This document shows, one piece after another, positions 1 through 8,810 of a stretch of DNA of 14,623 nt. Location: contig BQKZ01000552.1 of assembly GCA_036244855.1 (NCBI GenBank), positions 40,913 to 55,535 on the forward strand, in the 5' to 3' direction. The first letter of the stretch is position 1; the number at the start of each line of letters is the position of its first letter. Source of the DNA: Temnopleurus reevesii. Its lineage: Eukaryota; Echinodermata; Echinoidea; Temnopleuroida; Temnopleuridae. The position numbers and the translations under genes were made by a program. The notes under the pieces are model-generated. The model saw only the letters and a program-made list of their open reading frames with translations. It was not told the origin of the DNA and did no database searches.

Positions 1-771
1 AAGGGGGGGGGGGACCCGTGGATCCGTCACTGATTTGCTTTAAAGAATTGAAAACAAAACACAGGGGGATAAAATCAATGAGAATAAGACGCACATGCGT
101 CATCACCGCTCTATGTCAGGTAATCTAAAGTTGCCAATTTACTAAATAAGTAACTATTTAAATTATTTTCTAAATATCTCTCTAATTTTCGATATTTTCT
201 TATTTACCGTCCGATTTCACTTCAACGTTTTGATGTGTTCGTGTAATTTTTAAAGCTTTTAATTCAAGCAACTTATTTCTGCTTTGGAATTAATTCGACT
301 TTCGTAATGTATTCAAACAATGAAGAATTGGCCCTTTAATTCTTAGTAGACTCACAGGCATCGATACAACTGTTCTAAGTGGTTCAAATCTACATATGAA
401 TATTCATAAAGGTTTATATTTCTGGATATACCACACATGAAAATGTCTTGTTTGTAATCATTTCCAAACATCGGTGATTTTAAATTATTGCATCACATCT
501 CTCGCTCCAGTACACACCCTAAAAAGTTGGCCCATATAGAGTGAAGTGAAAATACAATTAAACAAATTATTGACCTTATTTTTTTTTACATAGTGTAATA
601 TCAACAGAGCTGAATGGTAAACAAATATTTGCCAGCTGTTGTTTAGACCCAAAGAGCATGAACTATGATTTGCAGTGGTTCAATTTGAGAGAATTCAATT
701 TCATCGGAGCGCTTATAACCTACAGTAAATAGGGTATGTATATTACACGTTGTGATACCCGTGCACTAAAC
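1..771. other. No gene seen; AT-rich
   Basis: The window starts with a G-run (3-13), an unreliable kind of sequence at a contig edge. Apart from the decayed TIR end at 185-290, I see only AT-rich non-coding DNA. Confidence 0.6.
185..290. repeat. Decayed right end of a GGTCTG-family TIR element
   Basis: CGTCCGATTTCACTTCAACG, then TTTTGATGTGTTCGTGTAAT and an AAAGC-containing stretch, follow the order and spacing of the right arm of copy A (2255-2331). The outer tip is not recognisable and no matching left arm was found, so this is a one-sided remnant. Confidence 0.45.
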
Positions 772-803
772 CTGTTATAGTGACCGGCCGTTCACTATAA
801 CAG
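772..803. repeat. 32-bp near-perfect palindrome
   Basis: CTGTTATAGTGA and TCACTATAACAG are exact 12-base inverted arms around CCGGCCGT; only one pair across all 32 bases is mismatched. The GC core in an AT-rich setting makes a strong hairpin. It could be a terminal remnant of a foldback repeat. Function is unknown. Confidence 0.8.
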
Positions 804-1143
804 AGTATATATAGAACATAGGAATGTTCAAGCTCGTACTGATTTCATTCTGTCGTAGCCAATTTTTTTGCTTGTAATGTAGTGTGGTTATGTTAGAACC
901 AGGGGCCTATATATATTTACTATAATGATAATAATTAGTACGTGCTCTAAAGATGCACCATTACCACGACTACTGGACTTTTATGAACTCCAATTAAATG
1001 ACTAAATTATCCGTCGTGTAAATCTAATCGAAACAAACCTGCACTCGGAATAATTCATTTGTTTCTCGTGCACATTATCCAGAATAGTGCATGATAGACC
1101 ATTCGCTATTTATATAATAAATCATCTTCATTTCTTTTTATAG

Positions 1144-1242
1144 CCATAGTTTGTTTGACCCGCTCAGGAGGAAACGAAACGTGTAGCTGGACAACAACTC
1201 TGTAGGCATACGATACTGGAGAAATTACTCCATTCATCCAAA
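1144..1242 (+). other. Candidate non-coding (5' UTR or lncRNA) exon
   Basis: A 99-base stretch is preceded by a good polypyrimidine tract and acceptor (CTTCATTTCTTTTTATAG, ending at 1143) and followed by a consensus donor (AAA|GTAAGT at 1243). All three forward frames contain a stop, so an exon here would be untranslated. It lies on the same strand as the NCKX exons 2.3-3 kb downstream and could be a leader exon of that gene. Isolated splice-site pairs arise by chance in AT-rich DNA, so this is only a candidate. Confidence 0.25.
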
Positions 1243-1283
1243 GTAAGTTATTTTAGTTAATTTATCATCACACGGGATTAGTA

Positions 1284-1600
1284 ATGGTCAGGATGCAGAA
1301 ATTGACGTGAAATGATGTGATGTATTAACAAATTGGTCAGTTACATGCATGGATATTATAACTGTGCACGAAATGAGGATGGGATTTTCGCACGTATTCT
1401 GGCGTATTTTCACTGATTTTAGCATGCCGATCAGCCGCTGCAGAGTTCTAAATGTAGCTGGGTGAAATTAATGGAACTTGCAGGTGATGAATTCTTATTT
1501 ATTTTGTACTTGAGGAGATATGCTGTTGAAGAGAGCGACGCAAGTCGTCATTTTGGTTTCACGATAATCCGCATTATAATTTTATAACAATGCAGTCATG
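1284..1600 (+). repeat. Dispersed direct repeat, copy 1
   Basis: AATGGTCAGGATGCAGAAA starts a segment resembling 5388-5700. Shared blocks include GATTTTCGCACGT, GGCGTATTTT, a CATGCC(G/A)ATCA block, ATTTTGTAC and GAGAGCGA. No open frame is shared by the two copies, so it looks like an unnamed interspersed repeat and not an exon. Confidence 0.5.
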
Positions 1601-1768
1601 CATCCTCATTTGATGTGCTGGTAATTAACTAAGATTTCACTTTGTTAACTTTATTCTAGATTATATTATGCATTGATGACTTTGGGCCACACATCGTTAA
1701 AAAATCATGGATTGGTTATACTAAACGCATTCAGCCAGAACTTGTGGACAATAGAATTACAATTACTG

Positions 1769-2331
1769 GGTCTGCCTAGAAAAATCTTGTCTTGATTAAA
1801 AGCAGATAAGTCGGACGAACAAATCAAAAACGTTTGAAGCAAATCGGACAATAAATAAGATATGATAAATAAGATAAATAAGTTATGAACATTTCACCGT
1901 TATAACTCAACAGTTGCTTGTCATCCTAACAGGCAAGGTTGTGTGCACTTCTCTACAAGTCGTTTATCATATCTTATTGTTAAAAAATCCCCACTTTTCA
2001 ATGTTTGACACAATTTTTTTTGTCGATATATACATGGATACATATTTATTTCTTGATTCAGCCTTAAAACAATTACGTATTTATGGATTAAAGTGGATTA
2101 TTAAACATAATAAGTTACAATAAGCTTACTGACAGGAAGTGCAAGAACTATTAAGTGACCATAAGTCATGTATTACGACGCATGACATGCAGCTGTTTAT
2201 GAAAATCACTGTTGAATCATATAATTGAGTATTCCTAACTTTTTTTTAAATTTCATGTCGGATTTACTTCAAACATTTTTTGATCAGTTCGTCTGATTTT
2301 TTTTCAAAGCAAGATTTTCCTGCCGCAGACC
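1769..2331. mobile_element. 563-bp TIR element (MITE-like), GGTCTG family, copy A
   Basis: The left end (1769-about 1853) and the inverted right end (about 2247-2331) match over roughly 80 bases. Shared blocks include GGTCTGC at the tip, GAAAAATCTTG/GAAAATCTTGCTTTGA, a CGGACGAAC/CAGACGAAC block, and TTTGAAGCAAATCGGACA/TTTGAAGTAAATCCGACA. The interior is AT-rich with no credible coding frame. A short (GATAAATAA)-type tandem lies at 1850-1882. The same interior and ends recur in the two blocks at 9.6-10.8 kb. No obvious target duplication is visible. Confidence 0.75.
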
Positions 2332-2440
2332 AAGTCTTTAATAATATTTAACAAATCTCTAACCAATTTAAATGAGATCTGTTGGTACGCAAGCCAAAAG
2401 ATCAGAGGAACAATTTGCAGTTGCAGTCGTCCAAGGCAAA

Positions 2441-2607
2441 ACATTGTTATTATTACTCTCTATTTTGCTATTTTCCCTTCCTTTTTCCATTTCTTTTCTT
2501 TTCCTCCTTCTTGTTCTTGTCCTTGTTCTTCTTGTTCTTCTTGTTCTTTCTTTCTTTCTTCTTATTCTTCCTCTTATTCTTCTTCTTCTTCTTTCTCCTT
2601 CCTGTTC

Positions 2608-2639
<32 letters not shown>

Positions 2640-2810
2640 CTTCTTCTTCTTCTTCTTCTTCTTCTTCTTCTTCTTCTTCTTCTTCTCTGCTTCTTCGTGT
2701 TCTTGTTCTCCCTTTTGTTGTTCATGTTCTTCTTTTTCTAATCTTGTTCTTGTTCTTGTTCATCTTCTTCTTCTTCTTCCTTTTCTTCTTCTTCTTCTTC
2801 TTCTTCTATT
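2441..2810. repeat. Polypyrimidine microsatellite block with (TTG)n and (TTC)n
   Basis: About 370 bases almost entirely of T, C and G in TTC, CTT and TTG patterns on the + strand. The cleanest tracts are TTG at 2608-2639 (about 10 units), TTC at 2638-2686 (about 16 units) and TTC-rich sequence at 2762-2807. The long Leu/Phe/Ser/Cys- or Lys/Arg/Thr-rich frames here are repeat artefacts. Long TTC/GAA tracts can adopt triplex DNA. Confidence 0.95.
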
Positions 2811-2925
2811 GTATAACCCGAATGTATGTGGGTTACATGGGTAGCCGGGATTGCACTCGAGCGGGAACGGACATCATTTTTACAGGGGCGCACCCGTTCC
2901 TTCCCTTTGTCGATGTTTTTTTTTT

Positions 2926-2926
2926 N
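2926..2926. other. Single N at the truncated MITE edge
   Basis: One ambiguous base separates a T-run from the MITE, exactly where the MITE loses its left tip. It looks like an assembly join. Confidence 0.6.
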
Positions 2927-3041
2927 AGGACCCCGGAAGCAACACAATTCACCCCGACTCGTTGTTCTGAGGCAGTTAACTGTGAATTAACAAAGAGTCG
3001 GGGTGAATCGTGTTGCTTCCGGGGTCCTATGTGACCAGGGC
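2927..3041. mobile_element. Palindromic MITE, second copy, left tip missing at an N
   Basis: Arms 2927-2967 and about 2989-3028 pair almost perfectly (AGGACCCCGGAAGCAACAC on the left against its complement on the right), around a CAGTTAACTG palindrome at 2973-2982. The right end continues to ATGTGACCAGGGC, matching the copy at 11599-11730. The corresponding left-terminal 13 or so bases are absent: sequence left of the N at 2926 is a T-run unrelated to the element. Confidence 0.8.
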
Positions 3042-3045
3042 ATTA

Positions 3046-3554
3046 CCAATACACGTTGGGGGTGTGTTCAAGTATAAAGCGGTTTCGTTAGGGAGGGGGT
3101 TGCTAAGGGTTGACAATTGTTCTATTCGCGAGCTGCACTAGCACGTGCGAATATCATACGTAATAAGTTTGTAGTTTGCATCTGCAGATTCGTAGTTGAT
3201 TTGCAATCAATCGTCAGTACATTGCAACATTACCTTCAAGGTTGAAAACTACGTTTGCATCCTTTACAATTATGCTCGATCAACGGACAATCAACGGCTG
3301 TTTTCAAATTTTGAACGCACGGTCCATTAATTCGAGGCCTCGAATAAATGAATTATTATTGGGATAACTATAAATGCACTTATCATGACCAATCTTTGTG
3401 TTTCGTTGATTGGTGATACGTTCTAACATATAGTACTCTTCAACATAACACAGCAATCTTAGAAAATCACATTAAAGACTGAAAAGGAAGTATTCTACCT
3501 TTAGAGTGACATCGCATCAATCATTAACCAACTTCGCCCCTTTCTCCAATGCAG
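3046..3554. other. Non-coding, probably intron upstream of NCKX exon
   Basis: This holds no open frame except a short extension of the 3555 exon frame back to an ATG at 3506, which the acceptor at 3554 makes intronic. The 16-bp palindrome at 3330-3345 lies here. Confidence 0.6.
3330..3345. repeat. 16-bp perfect palindrome
   Basis: ATTCGAGGCCTCGAAT is fully self-complementary. It lies about 200 bases upstream of the NCKX exon at 3555. It may be chance or a dimeric factor site; nothing else supports a function. Confidence 0.6.
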
Positions 3555-3779
3555 GAATGGACGGGTTTGATGGCAGCTCCGTTCACCATGGCGACGAAGA
3601 TGTCGTGTTCAACTGCACGGAGGGGAGTCTCTCGAGTTTTCCCGTACATCTCTTCACCCAAGAACAGAGGACACACGGAGCCGTCATCATACACGTTGTC
3701 GTCATCGCCTACATGTTCGCTGCCCTGGGGATTGTATGCGAAGAGTACTTTATGCCCGCTTTAGAAGTAATATGTGATG
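3555..3779 (+). CDS. NCKX (SLC24-type) K+-dependent Na+/Ca2+ exchanger, internal exon: extracellular lead-in and first core TM helix
   Basis: This exon encodes the start of the conserved core of a K+-dependent Na+/Ca2+ exchanger, a plasma-membrane antiporter that expels Ca2+ using the Na+ and K+ gradients. The acceptor is TTTCTCCAATGCAG, ending at 3554, and translation continues in phase 1. From the Met at 3557 there are about 74 residues: an acidic stretch, an NCT glycosylation sequon at residues 19-21, the family motif FPVHLFTQEQRTHGAVIIHV (28-47), and a helix running into YMFAALGIVCEEYFMPALEV (52-71). NCKX proteins have a closely similar NCT...FP..LFT.EER.HGA....V...YMF.AL.IVCD.YF.P.LE block just before the alpha-1 repeat. 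The donor is probably ATG|GTATTG at 3780 (phase 1); GAA|GTAATA at 3767 (phase 0) is an alternative. No alpha-1 exon (DVAGATFMAAG-like) follows in the window. Family assignment is strong; the paralogue is not resolved. Confidence 0.9.
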
Positions 3780-3781
3780 GT

Positions 3782-4026
3782 ATTGTGTGTTTCTTTATAT
3801 AATTTTTTATACTTATCATAATAATGATGATAAGTTGATGACGATATTANGAACAAGTAGCGGGCATTATCAGCACTCTTTCCCTCCCTCTCTCTCTCCA
3901 CCTCTTGCGTTCACTCCCCTACCGAAGCACATCGGGGGAAGCAGCGTTCCTATATACTGATCTGTTTACGTCAATCCTCACAGATGTTCGCCTTCCCACC
4001 TGTTAACGCCGCATTTCTCCGCACAG
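3782..4026. other. Intronic or junction DNA between the NCKX exons
   Basis: AT-rich sequence up to the N at 3850, then a CT-rich run (CCCTCCCTCTCTCTCTCC, about 3881-3901) and the acceptor ending at 4026. Composition changes across the N. Confidence 0.55.
3850..3850. other. Single N between the two NCKX exons
   Basis: This lies between exon 3555-3779 and exon 4027-4303, which are in the opposite order to the protein. It is a probable assembly join. A 9-bp-stem hairpin (ACTTATCAT/ATGATAAGT, 3811-3835) lies just upstream. Confidence 0.6.
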
Positions 4027-4303
4027 CATGTCAGCATCATGTATGATCGAGTCGCCATGGATATGAGCGGACATCATGGTGTTGCTTTGCCATCAGAGCC
4101 TCGGCGCCTCGAAAGATGGCGGGCATTTTTGAGATTTCGAAGGAGGAGGAAAAGGAACTATAATTCATGTCTTGTTGTCTGCTGTGCCTTGATAATTATT
4201 GGACTCATCACGCTCCTTGCTTGTGAGGTCATCGTAGGATACTTAAACCATTCGCGTGATGATGCTGTGCTCCATGGAAGGATCTCAAGAGCCAGTAAGC
4301 ATG
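4027..4303 (+). CDS. NCKX-like first coding exon: basic cytoplasmic N-terminus plus signal/anchor helix
   Basis: This is an 89-residue frame from the ATG at 4039. A second in-frame ATG at 4057 (Met7) has a near-ideal start context (GTCGCCATGG) and is the likelier start. Residues 20-40 are strongly basic (FRRRRKRN core at 33-40). A hydrophobic helix follows at about 44-69 (LVVCCALIIIGLITLLACEV), then a polar, presumably lumenal tail with an NHS sequon at 70-72. NCKX3/4-type exchangers start the same way: a basic segment, a hydrophobic signal/anchor, then the NCT...FP.LF block. The exon ends at 4303 with a consensus donor (ATG|GTAAGT, phase 1), matching the phase-1 acceptor of the exon at 3555. 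An acceptor (TTTCTCCGCACAG) ends at 4026, so the first bases may be 5' UTR spliced from upstream. It lies downstream of the exon it should precede. An unrelated type II membrane protein is the alternative. Confidence 0.6.
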
Positions 4304-5078
4304 GTAAGTTTTTTTTTTTATTATCAAAATATGCATCATCGACTTTAATGCACGGTAATCAACCGGTTACACACCATACATTTTACCAAAATCAAGCAAG
4401 ACAGTAATACCCGGTTGTTCACTTGGCTACACAACGGACATCCCCTTTTCTGCATGTATTTAACATTGGATTTTCAATTCAATATTGTCATGACTCCTAT
4501 TTTGTCCCAGACCACTTCTTAAAAATGCTGAATGAATAAAAGATGAAAAAAAACATAACATGAGCGTCACACTACCGTGATATTTTACGATGCATTACCC
4601 GAGATGTATAGATGTATAGCGAATGCAACTAATGAGCTGATATCTGAAAATCGTTTGCTGATTATGTCTAACCAAGTATTTCATGAGCATTATCTCTAGC
4701 CATACCATAAGGTTAAAGATATTGTTCAACATTATTTTCGTTTAAAAAATCCCCTCTGACAGATGCTGTCTACATGACCTCAATTGTTGATGGTGTGCAT
4801 AATTTAAGCTGTGAAAATATAAGGCTTCAAAATCAGTATTTAGTATACTTAAAACAGCAACATTTAGATATCACATAGATAGGCACACTGTGCAGTAATA
4901 AAACGACAGTGAACACTTTATTCAATTTTCATAGATATCTTGATAGTGCATGTATAATTTCCTTCTTTTTTATTCTATCTAGTCGTTTTTTCATCAGTCG
5001 GAATTTAAAAACAACATAAGCCACACATCTTGATTTGATAATCTTTCTATCACAAAATCATAATGTGTGACAATGTAT
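4304..5078. other. Probable intron after the 4027-4303 exon
   Basis: Starts with GTAAGT and a T-run. AT-rich with many stops in all frames. No following NCKX exon is recognised here. Confidence 0.6.
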
Positions 5079-5376
5079 GGGAGCGTCGTGGTGTAGTGGT
5101 TCGGACTCTCGCCTCTTAACTAGAGGGTCGGTGGTTCGAATCTCTCCCAGGGCGTTAATTTCCTTCAGCAAGAAATTTTCCCATAGTGTGCTGCACTCAA
5201 CCCAGGTGAGGTGAATGGGTACCGACAGGAATTTATTCTTCTAAATGCAGAAGCGCCTACTTGGCAGCTATGCTATGGCCGGGTAATAATGTTAGATAAT
5301 TTGTCTCGCGCCTCTGAATAGGTGACTAAAGAGATGGCGTGTTTAAATGCTATATTATTATTATTATTATTATTTA
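5079..5376 (+). repeat. tRNA-derived SINE with (ATT)n tail
   Basis: The head (5079-5154) is tRNA-like, with a pol III A box TGGTGTAGTGG (5089-5099) and B box GGTTCGAATCT (5133-5143), 33 bases between them. A body of about 150 bases follows (TTTCCTTCAGCAAGAAATTT, then CAACCCAGGTGAGGTGAATG), recognised from memory as typical of sea-urchin tRNA SINEs. The last 70 bases (5308-5376) match the 3' end of the LINE relic at 11151-11215 and finish in about seven ATT units. The tRNA acceptor stem no longer pairs well, so this is not a functional tRNA gene. No clear target-site duplication was found. Confidence 0.85.
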
Positions 5377-5387
5377 ATGGTATAGAT

Positions 5388-5700
5388 CCGCAATGGTCGG
5401 GATGCAGAAAGTGTTGTGAAACGAGTTGATGTATTCACTAGTTGTTTCACATGCCTAAATATACCTGTGCATGAAATTAGGAGAAGATTTTCGCACGTTT
5501 TGGCGTATTTTACTTCGAACATGCCAATCACCCGTGATACGGTGAGAAAAATGATTCGCATGGAGGCTCACCCGCACATAATGGGCGGAGTTATCGATGG
5601 TATTGTCTGCGAGGTCTGAGTTAGCATTCATTTTGTACGTGAATCGTGTTGTGTTGGGGAGAGCGATGCTGTCGTCATTTCTCATTTTGCGATAATTAAG
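5388..5700 (+). repeat. Dispersed direct repeat, copy 2, immediately after the SINE
   Basis: CAATGGTCGGGATGCAGAAA begins the match to 1284-1600, in the same orientation and block order, at perhaps 65-70% identity by eye with indels. The copy begins about 12 bases after the SINE tail, so the SINE may have inserted at the edge of this older repeat. Confidence 0.5.
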
Positions 5701-6240
5701 CCATTTCTTGATCGATTTCATTCAAATAAACTATGAACATGCGCTAATTTGCTATATTGAAAAACTGCATTATGGTAATAATTTTACTGCAGCTCACAAA
5801 GTAGTTAAATATCTGAAGCGCCATATCTCCCAAAACTGATGGTTTAACTTTAAGAACAAGGGGCCATTTGCACAAAATGATGTGCGCTATCCTCTTCTTT
5901 CTATGATATCTTAACTTCATGTACAACTACCTTAACACTGGCACAAACAATGCTACGTCTGTGTTATGAGGTGGCGCAAAAAAGTTGAGTCGTCTTATCA
6001 AGAAGAGGATTAGAGTACGCAAATCGGTATAATATACCGATTTGCGTACTCTAATCGTCTAGCCCTATGGATTGTGCGCCATTTTAATTTTGCATCTCTC
6101 CTTACACTTTCAATTTACTGTCTTTCCTTGAGTTCCTTTATTTATTTGATAATCTTTGTTCCAGTCTTTACTCTTTTCAACGTTTCCCTAATTACACTGG
6201 TCAACAAAATTTCACTTTCTGAAAGTTGTCTGCATTTTTT
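5701..6240. other. Non-coding AT-rich DNA around the 49-bp palindrome
   Basis: Nothing coding. TATCCTCTTCTT (about 5889) is an inverted match of AAGAAGAGGATTA (6000), so the palindrome may belong to a slightly larger foldback structure. Confidence 0.5.
6008..6056. repeat. 49-bp perfect palindrome
   Basis: Two 24-base arms (GATTAGAGTACGCAAATCGG then TATA, and the exact complement) flank a single central A. Weaker inverted similarity extends outward: GGTGGCGCA at about 5971 against TGCGCCAT at about 6074. This could form a cruciform or a strong RNA hairpin and may be the core of a small foldback repeat. Confidence 0.9.
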
Positions 6241-7502
6241 GAGCTGATTTAGGGTGAATCTAGTGCACTGAATCAAAAAATCACATCGGTTTTGTTTAAT
6301 CAGGTCAAGTTTTCGAGCTATCCTCACATGTTTTTTTTTTTACGTTTTGTTAACATGTAGGCATGTACGGATCCCTTATGGAAGGTGTTGGAAGAATAAA
6401 ATGACATGGCAGATGAATATTTTGGTTAGAAATGTTTATACTGATAGAAAGAAATATTAAGGTCCAATAATAATTGGCGATTTTGTTGAATATGGCTCGG
6501 TTTAAAGCCATGGAACCTCAAAATCCTCTAAAATTTGGATGGGGAAAAACATACAGTTATTTTATCAAAATAAAAGGGTTATACCAGCCAAAATATTTAT
6601 TTTTCAACAGCAGAACATAAATGTAGTAAACAAAACCCCTAAAGTTTGAGGAAAATTGAAGAGGTAAAGAGAAAATGATGAATTTTGAATAATTTCAAAA
6701 AGTGATGAAAACAATGCCAACATTTCTAGACAAATTTGCAAATTTGATGACATTGGTGATGAGATAATGGCTCATTCACCATTTATCCTTTATACATGGA
6801 TAAGAATAACAAAAAAACTCAGAATGTTCAGATTTTGAAAGAAATTTTAACAAAATAAACATTTTAATATTTCCATATTTTTTTCATATATTTAACATAC
6901 TAAGACAATTGATTTTCATGATATTTCATCATTTTAATCAATAGATTATCATAAATATAAAAGGCATATGTTCACAATTTTCTATGAACATGATAACATG
7001 GTACAGCTGGTAATAAAAGGTGTCACGGAAGTTGCCAATGGGTCTATAATGATGTTTATTATTTTCATCTTTTTTTTCAATCAAAAATTCATATTGTCCC
7101 AATATCTATTCATTTTTCAGATGTTCTAATGTTGAAAATAAGTATTTTGACTGGTCTTCCAGTTCAGTTTTTATCCAATATAGCTTTATATCCTATGCCC
7201 CATCCAATTTTTGGAGGATTTTAAGGTTTCACGGCTTCAAACTGAGGTATTTTCAACATAATAGCCCGCAAATATTGGACCTGAATATTTATTGCCATTA
7301 ATATAACAATTTCTAGCAAAATATCTATTTTCCATGACATTTTACCCCACCAAACCCTTCAAAAGTGCTCCACACAAGCATCCAAGTGAACAAAACATAA
7401 AAAACAACATGTGGGGATAGCTCGGAAACTTGACCTGATTGAGCAAAACCAATGTGATTTTTGGATTCAGCGCCTCAGATTCANGTTCCCAATTGCCTCA
7501 CT
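6241..7502. mobile_element. Foldback-like element with about 380-bp inverted arms
   Basis: The left arm (about 6241-6618) matches the reverse complement of the right arm (about 7121-7502) at roughly 75-80% by eye. Clear blocks, with left coordinates: AATCAAAAAATCACATCGGT (6271), AATCAGGTCAAGTTTTCGAG (6298), GTTTAAAGCCATGGAACCTC (about 6500), AAAATCCTCTAAAATTTGGA (6520), and CCAAAATATTTATTTTTCAA (about 6588). About 500 AT-rich bases without coding potential separate the arms. Exact termini are uncertain. An N lies in the right arm at 7484. No target duplication was identified. Confidence 0.75.
7484..7484. other. Single N in the right arm of the foldback-like element
   Basis: One ambiguous base about 20 bases inside the presumed right terminus. 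Arm similarity continues only weakly past it. Confidence 0.6.
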
Positions 7503-8810
7503 AAAATATAAAGAAAAATTATTATAAAATATATGGGATACATTTGGTAGCTCTCTCACTCACAAATGTGATGGCAAGGGTACCATTATAGATCACCACA
7601 GGTCAACATACATTGTCATAATAGTGGACCTTTAACTTTTCAATAGCCCGGGTCGAAATAACCTCGCTATCGGAATACGGGCCAATGGCCCAGTCTCTTC
7701 TTTTTCAGTGATTAGTATCTTCTCTTTTCAACTTTTCTCTAGTTGTCATTCACCTCTCCTTTTATTTTCCTTTAGAAAAAAATAATCTGCCAGATTCTAA
7801 ATGCTACCTAAACAAAACGGTTGACGGTAGACATAGAGTAAGCTGTGAAAGTATTATACCCCCCCCCCATCCCCAAATCAACGTTAAGTGCACCCACTAA
7901 AACTCAATACATTTACTTTGTACATAGAATATTGACAAATTGAGTATTCTAACAATTGGAGTAAGGGTGCGACATGAATCTTCTCAAAATACATGCAGGA
8001 TCAATATACAGAAATGCTATACTCCAACCGTAAATTGGCATTTTGTTGACTTTTCCGTGAAAAAAAGAAAATGTGAAATTTTGTGTACAGAGTGAATGAT
8101 GAGTTGTCCGACATGACGTCACAGATTCCGTCGAATTTGCCAATCGCACGGATCCCCATAAGTGGCAGGGATCATCATATCTCTATCTGTGACTTTGAAA
8201 ATTTATAACTTTTGAACTGGTTGTCCGGTCAAATTTTCAGAGTTTGTTCATCTGATTTTCCTTCATTCACTGAGAGCACCATAATTCCAGGGGGTTGTTT
8301 CCCTTTAAGAGAAAATACTGGTACACATTTTTGCTCCAGGTTCAAATTTCTCATCAAGTTATTACTGTTCCCTGTGATTCAACGTTTAAGGAGTTCACAC
8401 TCATTTACAAAATATCTTGTTTTTCTACATCGTATTTGTTTATTTTTTTTTTGGAGAAGTCTCCTTATTTTTCCTTTTACTCCATTTTCTTCATTCAGTT
8501 GATATAATCTTTAATCCCGTTCTGTCTCAATTTTTTTCTTTTAATTTTTTTCTACCCTACCCTAATTGTCCTTCCATTCTCCTTTATCAATCATCCATTT
8601 TATCATGTCCTCATACTCATGTCAGACTGTTTTCCTCTCCTCTATATCTTGTGTTATCCCCTTCTCACCACCTTCTCAGGCCCCATATCTTGGGCCTGTA
8701 ACATAAAATAGATGAATTGAAAATGATTCGTATCTCGATGGTACACGTTTAGCCATGGAATTATAATATTAATCGTAAGTTTAATTGCATATCTAATGTT
8801 ACAGACCCTG
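7503..8810. other. No gene seen; pyrimidine-rich in its right half
   Basis: A C-run lies at about 7860-7868. TCGGAATACGGGCC (7670-7683) matches the right terminus of the MITE at 8929-9246 with one mismatch. From about 8395 to 8690 the + strand is T/C-rich, producing short Phe/Ser/Leu-rich frames that are not credible genes. Confidence 0.6.

Noticed and set aside
2441..2810. CRISPR array
   Set aside because: The repeats are uniform triplets without spacers, in animal DNA.
2372..3034. 220-residue open frame rich in Leu, Phe, Ser and Cys, and the opposite-strand Lys/Arg/Thr/Glu-rich frames
   Set aside because: They are direct translations of the TTC/TTG microsatellite and run across the N at 2926 into the palindromic MITE. 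There are no domains or splice support.
3506..3554. An upstream start codon at 3506 for the NCKX exon
   Set aside because: A good splice acceptor ends at 3554 and homology begins after it, so the upstream codons are most likely intron.
5079..5154. A functional tRNA gene
   Set aside because: A and B boxes are present but the acceptor stem does not pair well, and the sequence continues into a SINE body and tail.
8212..8701. Three overlapping forward frames rich in Phe, Ser and Leu
   Set aside because: They come from a T/C-rich tract and have no recognisable domains or splice structure.
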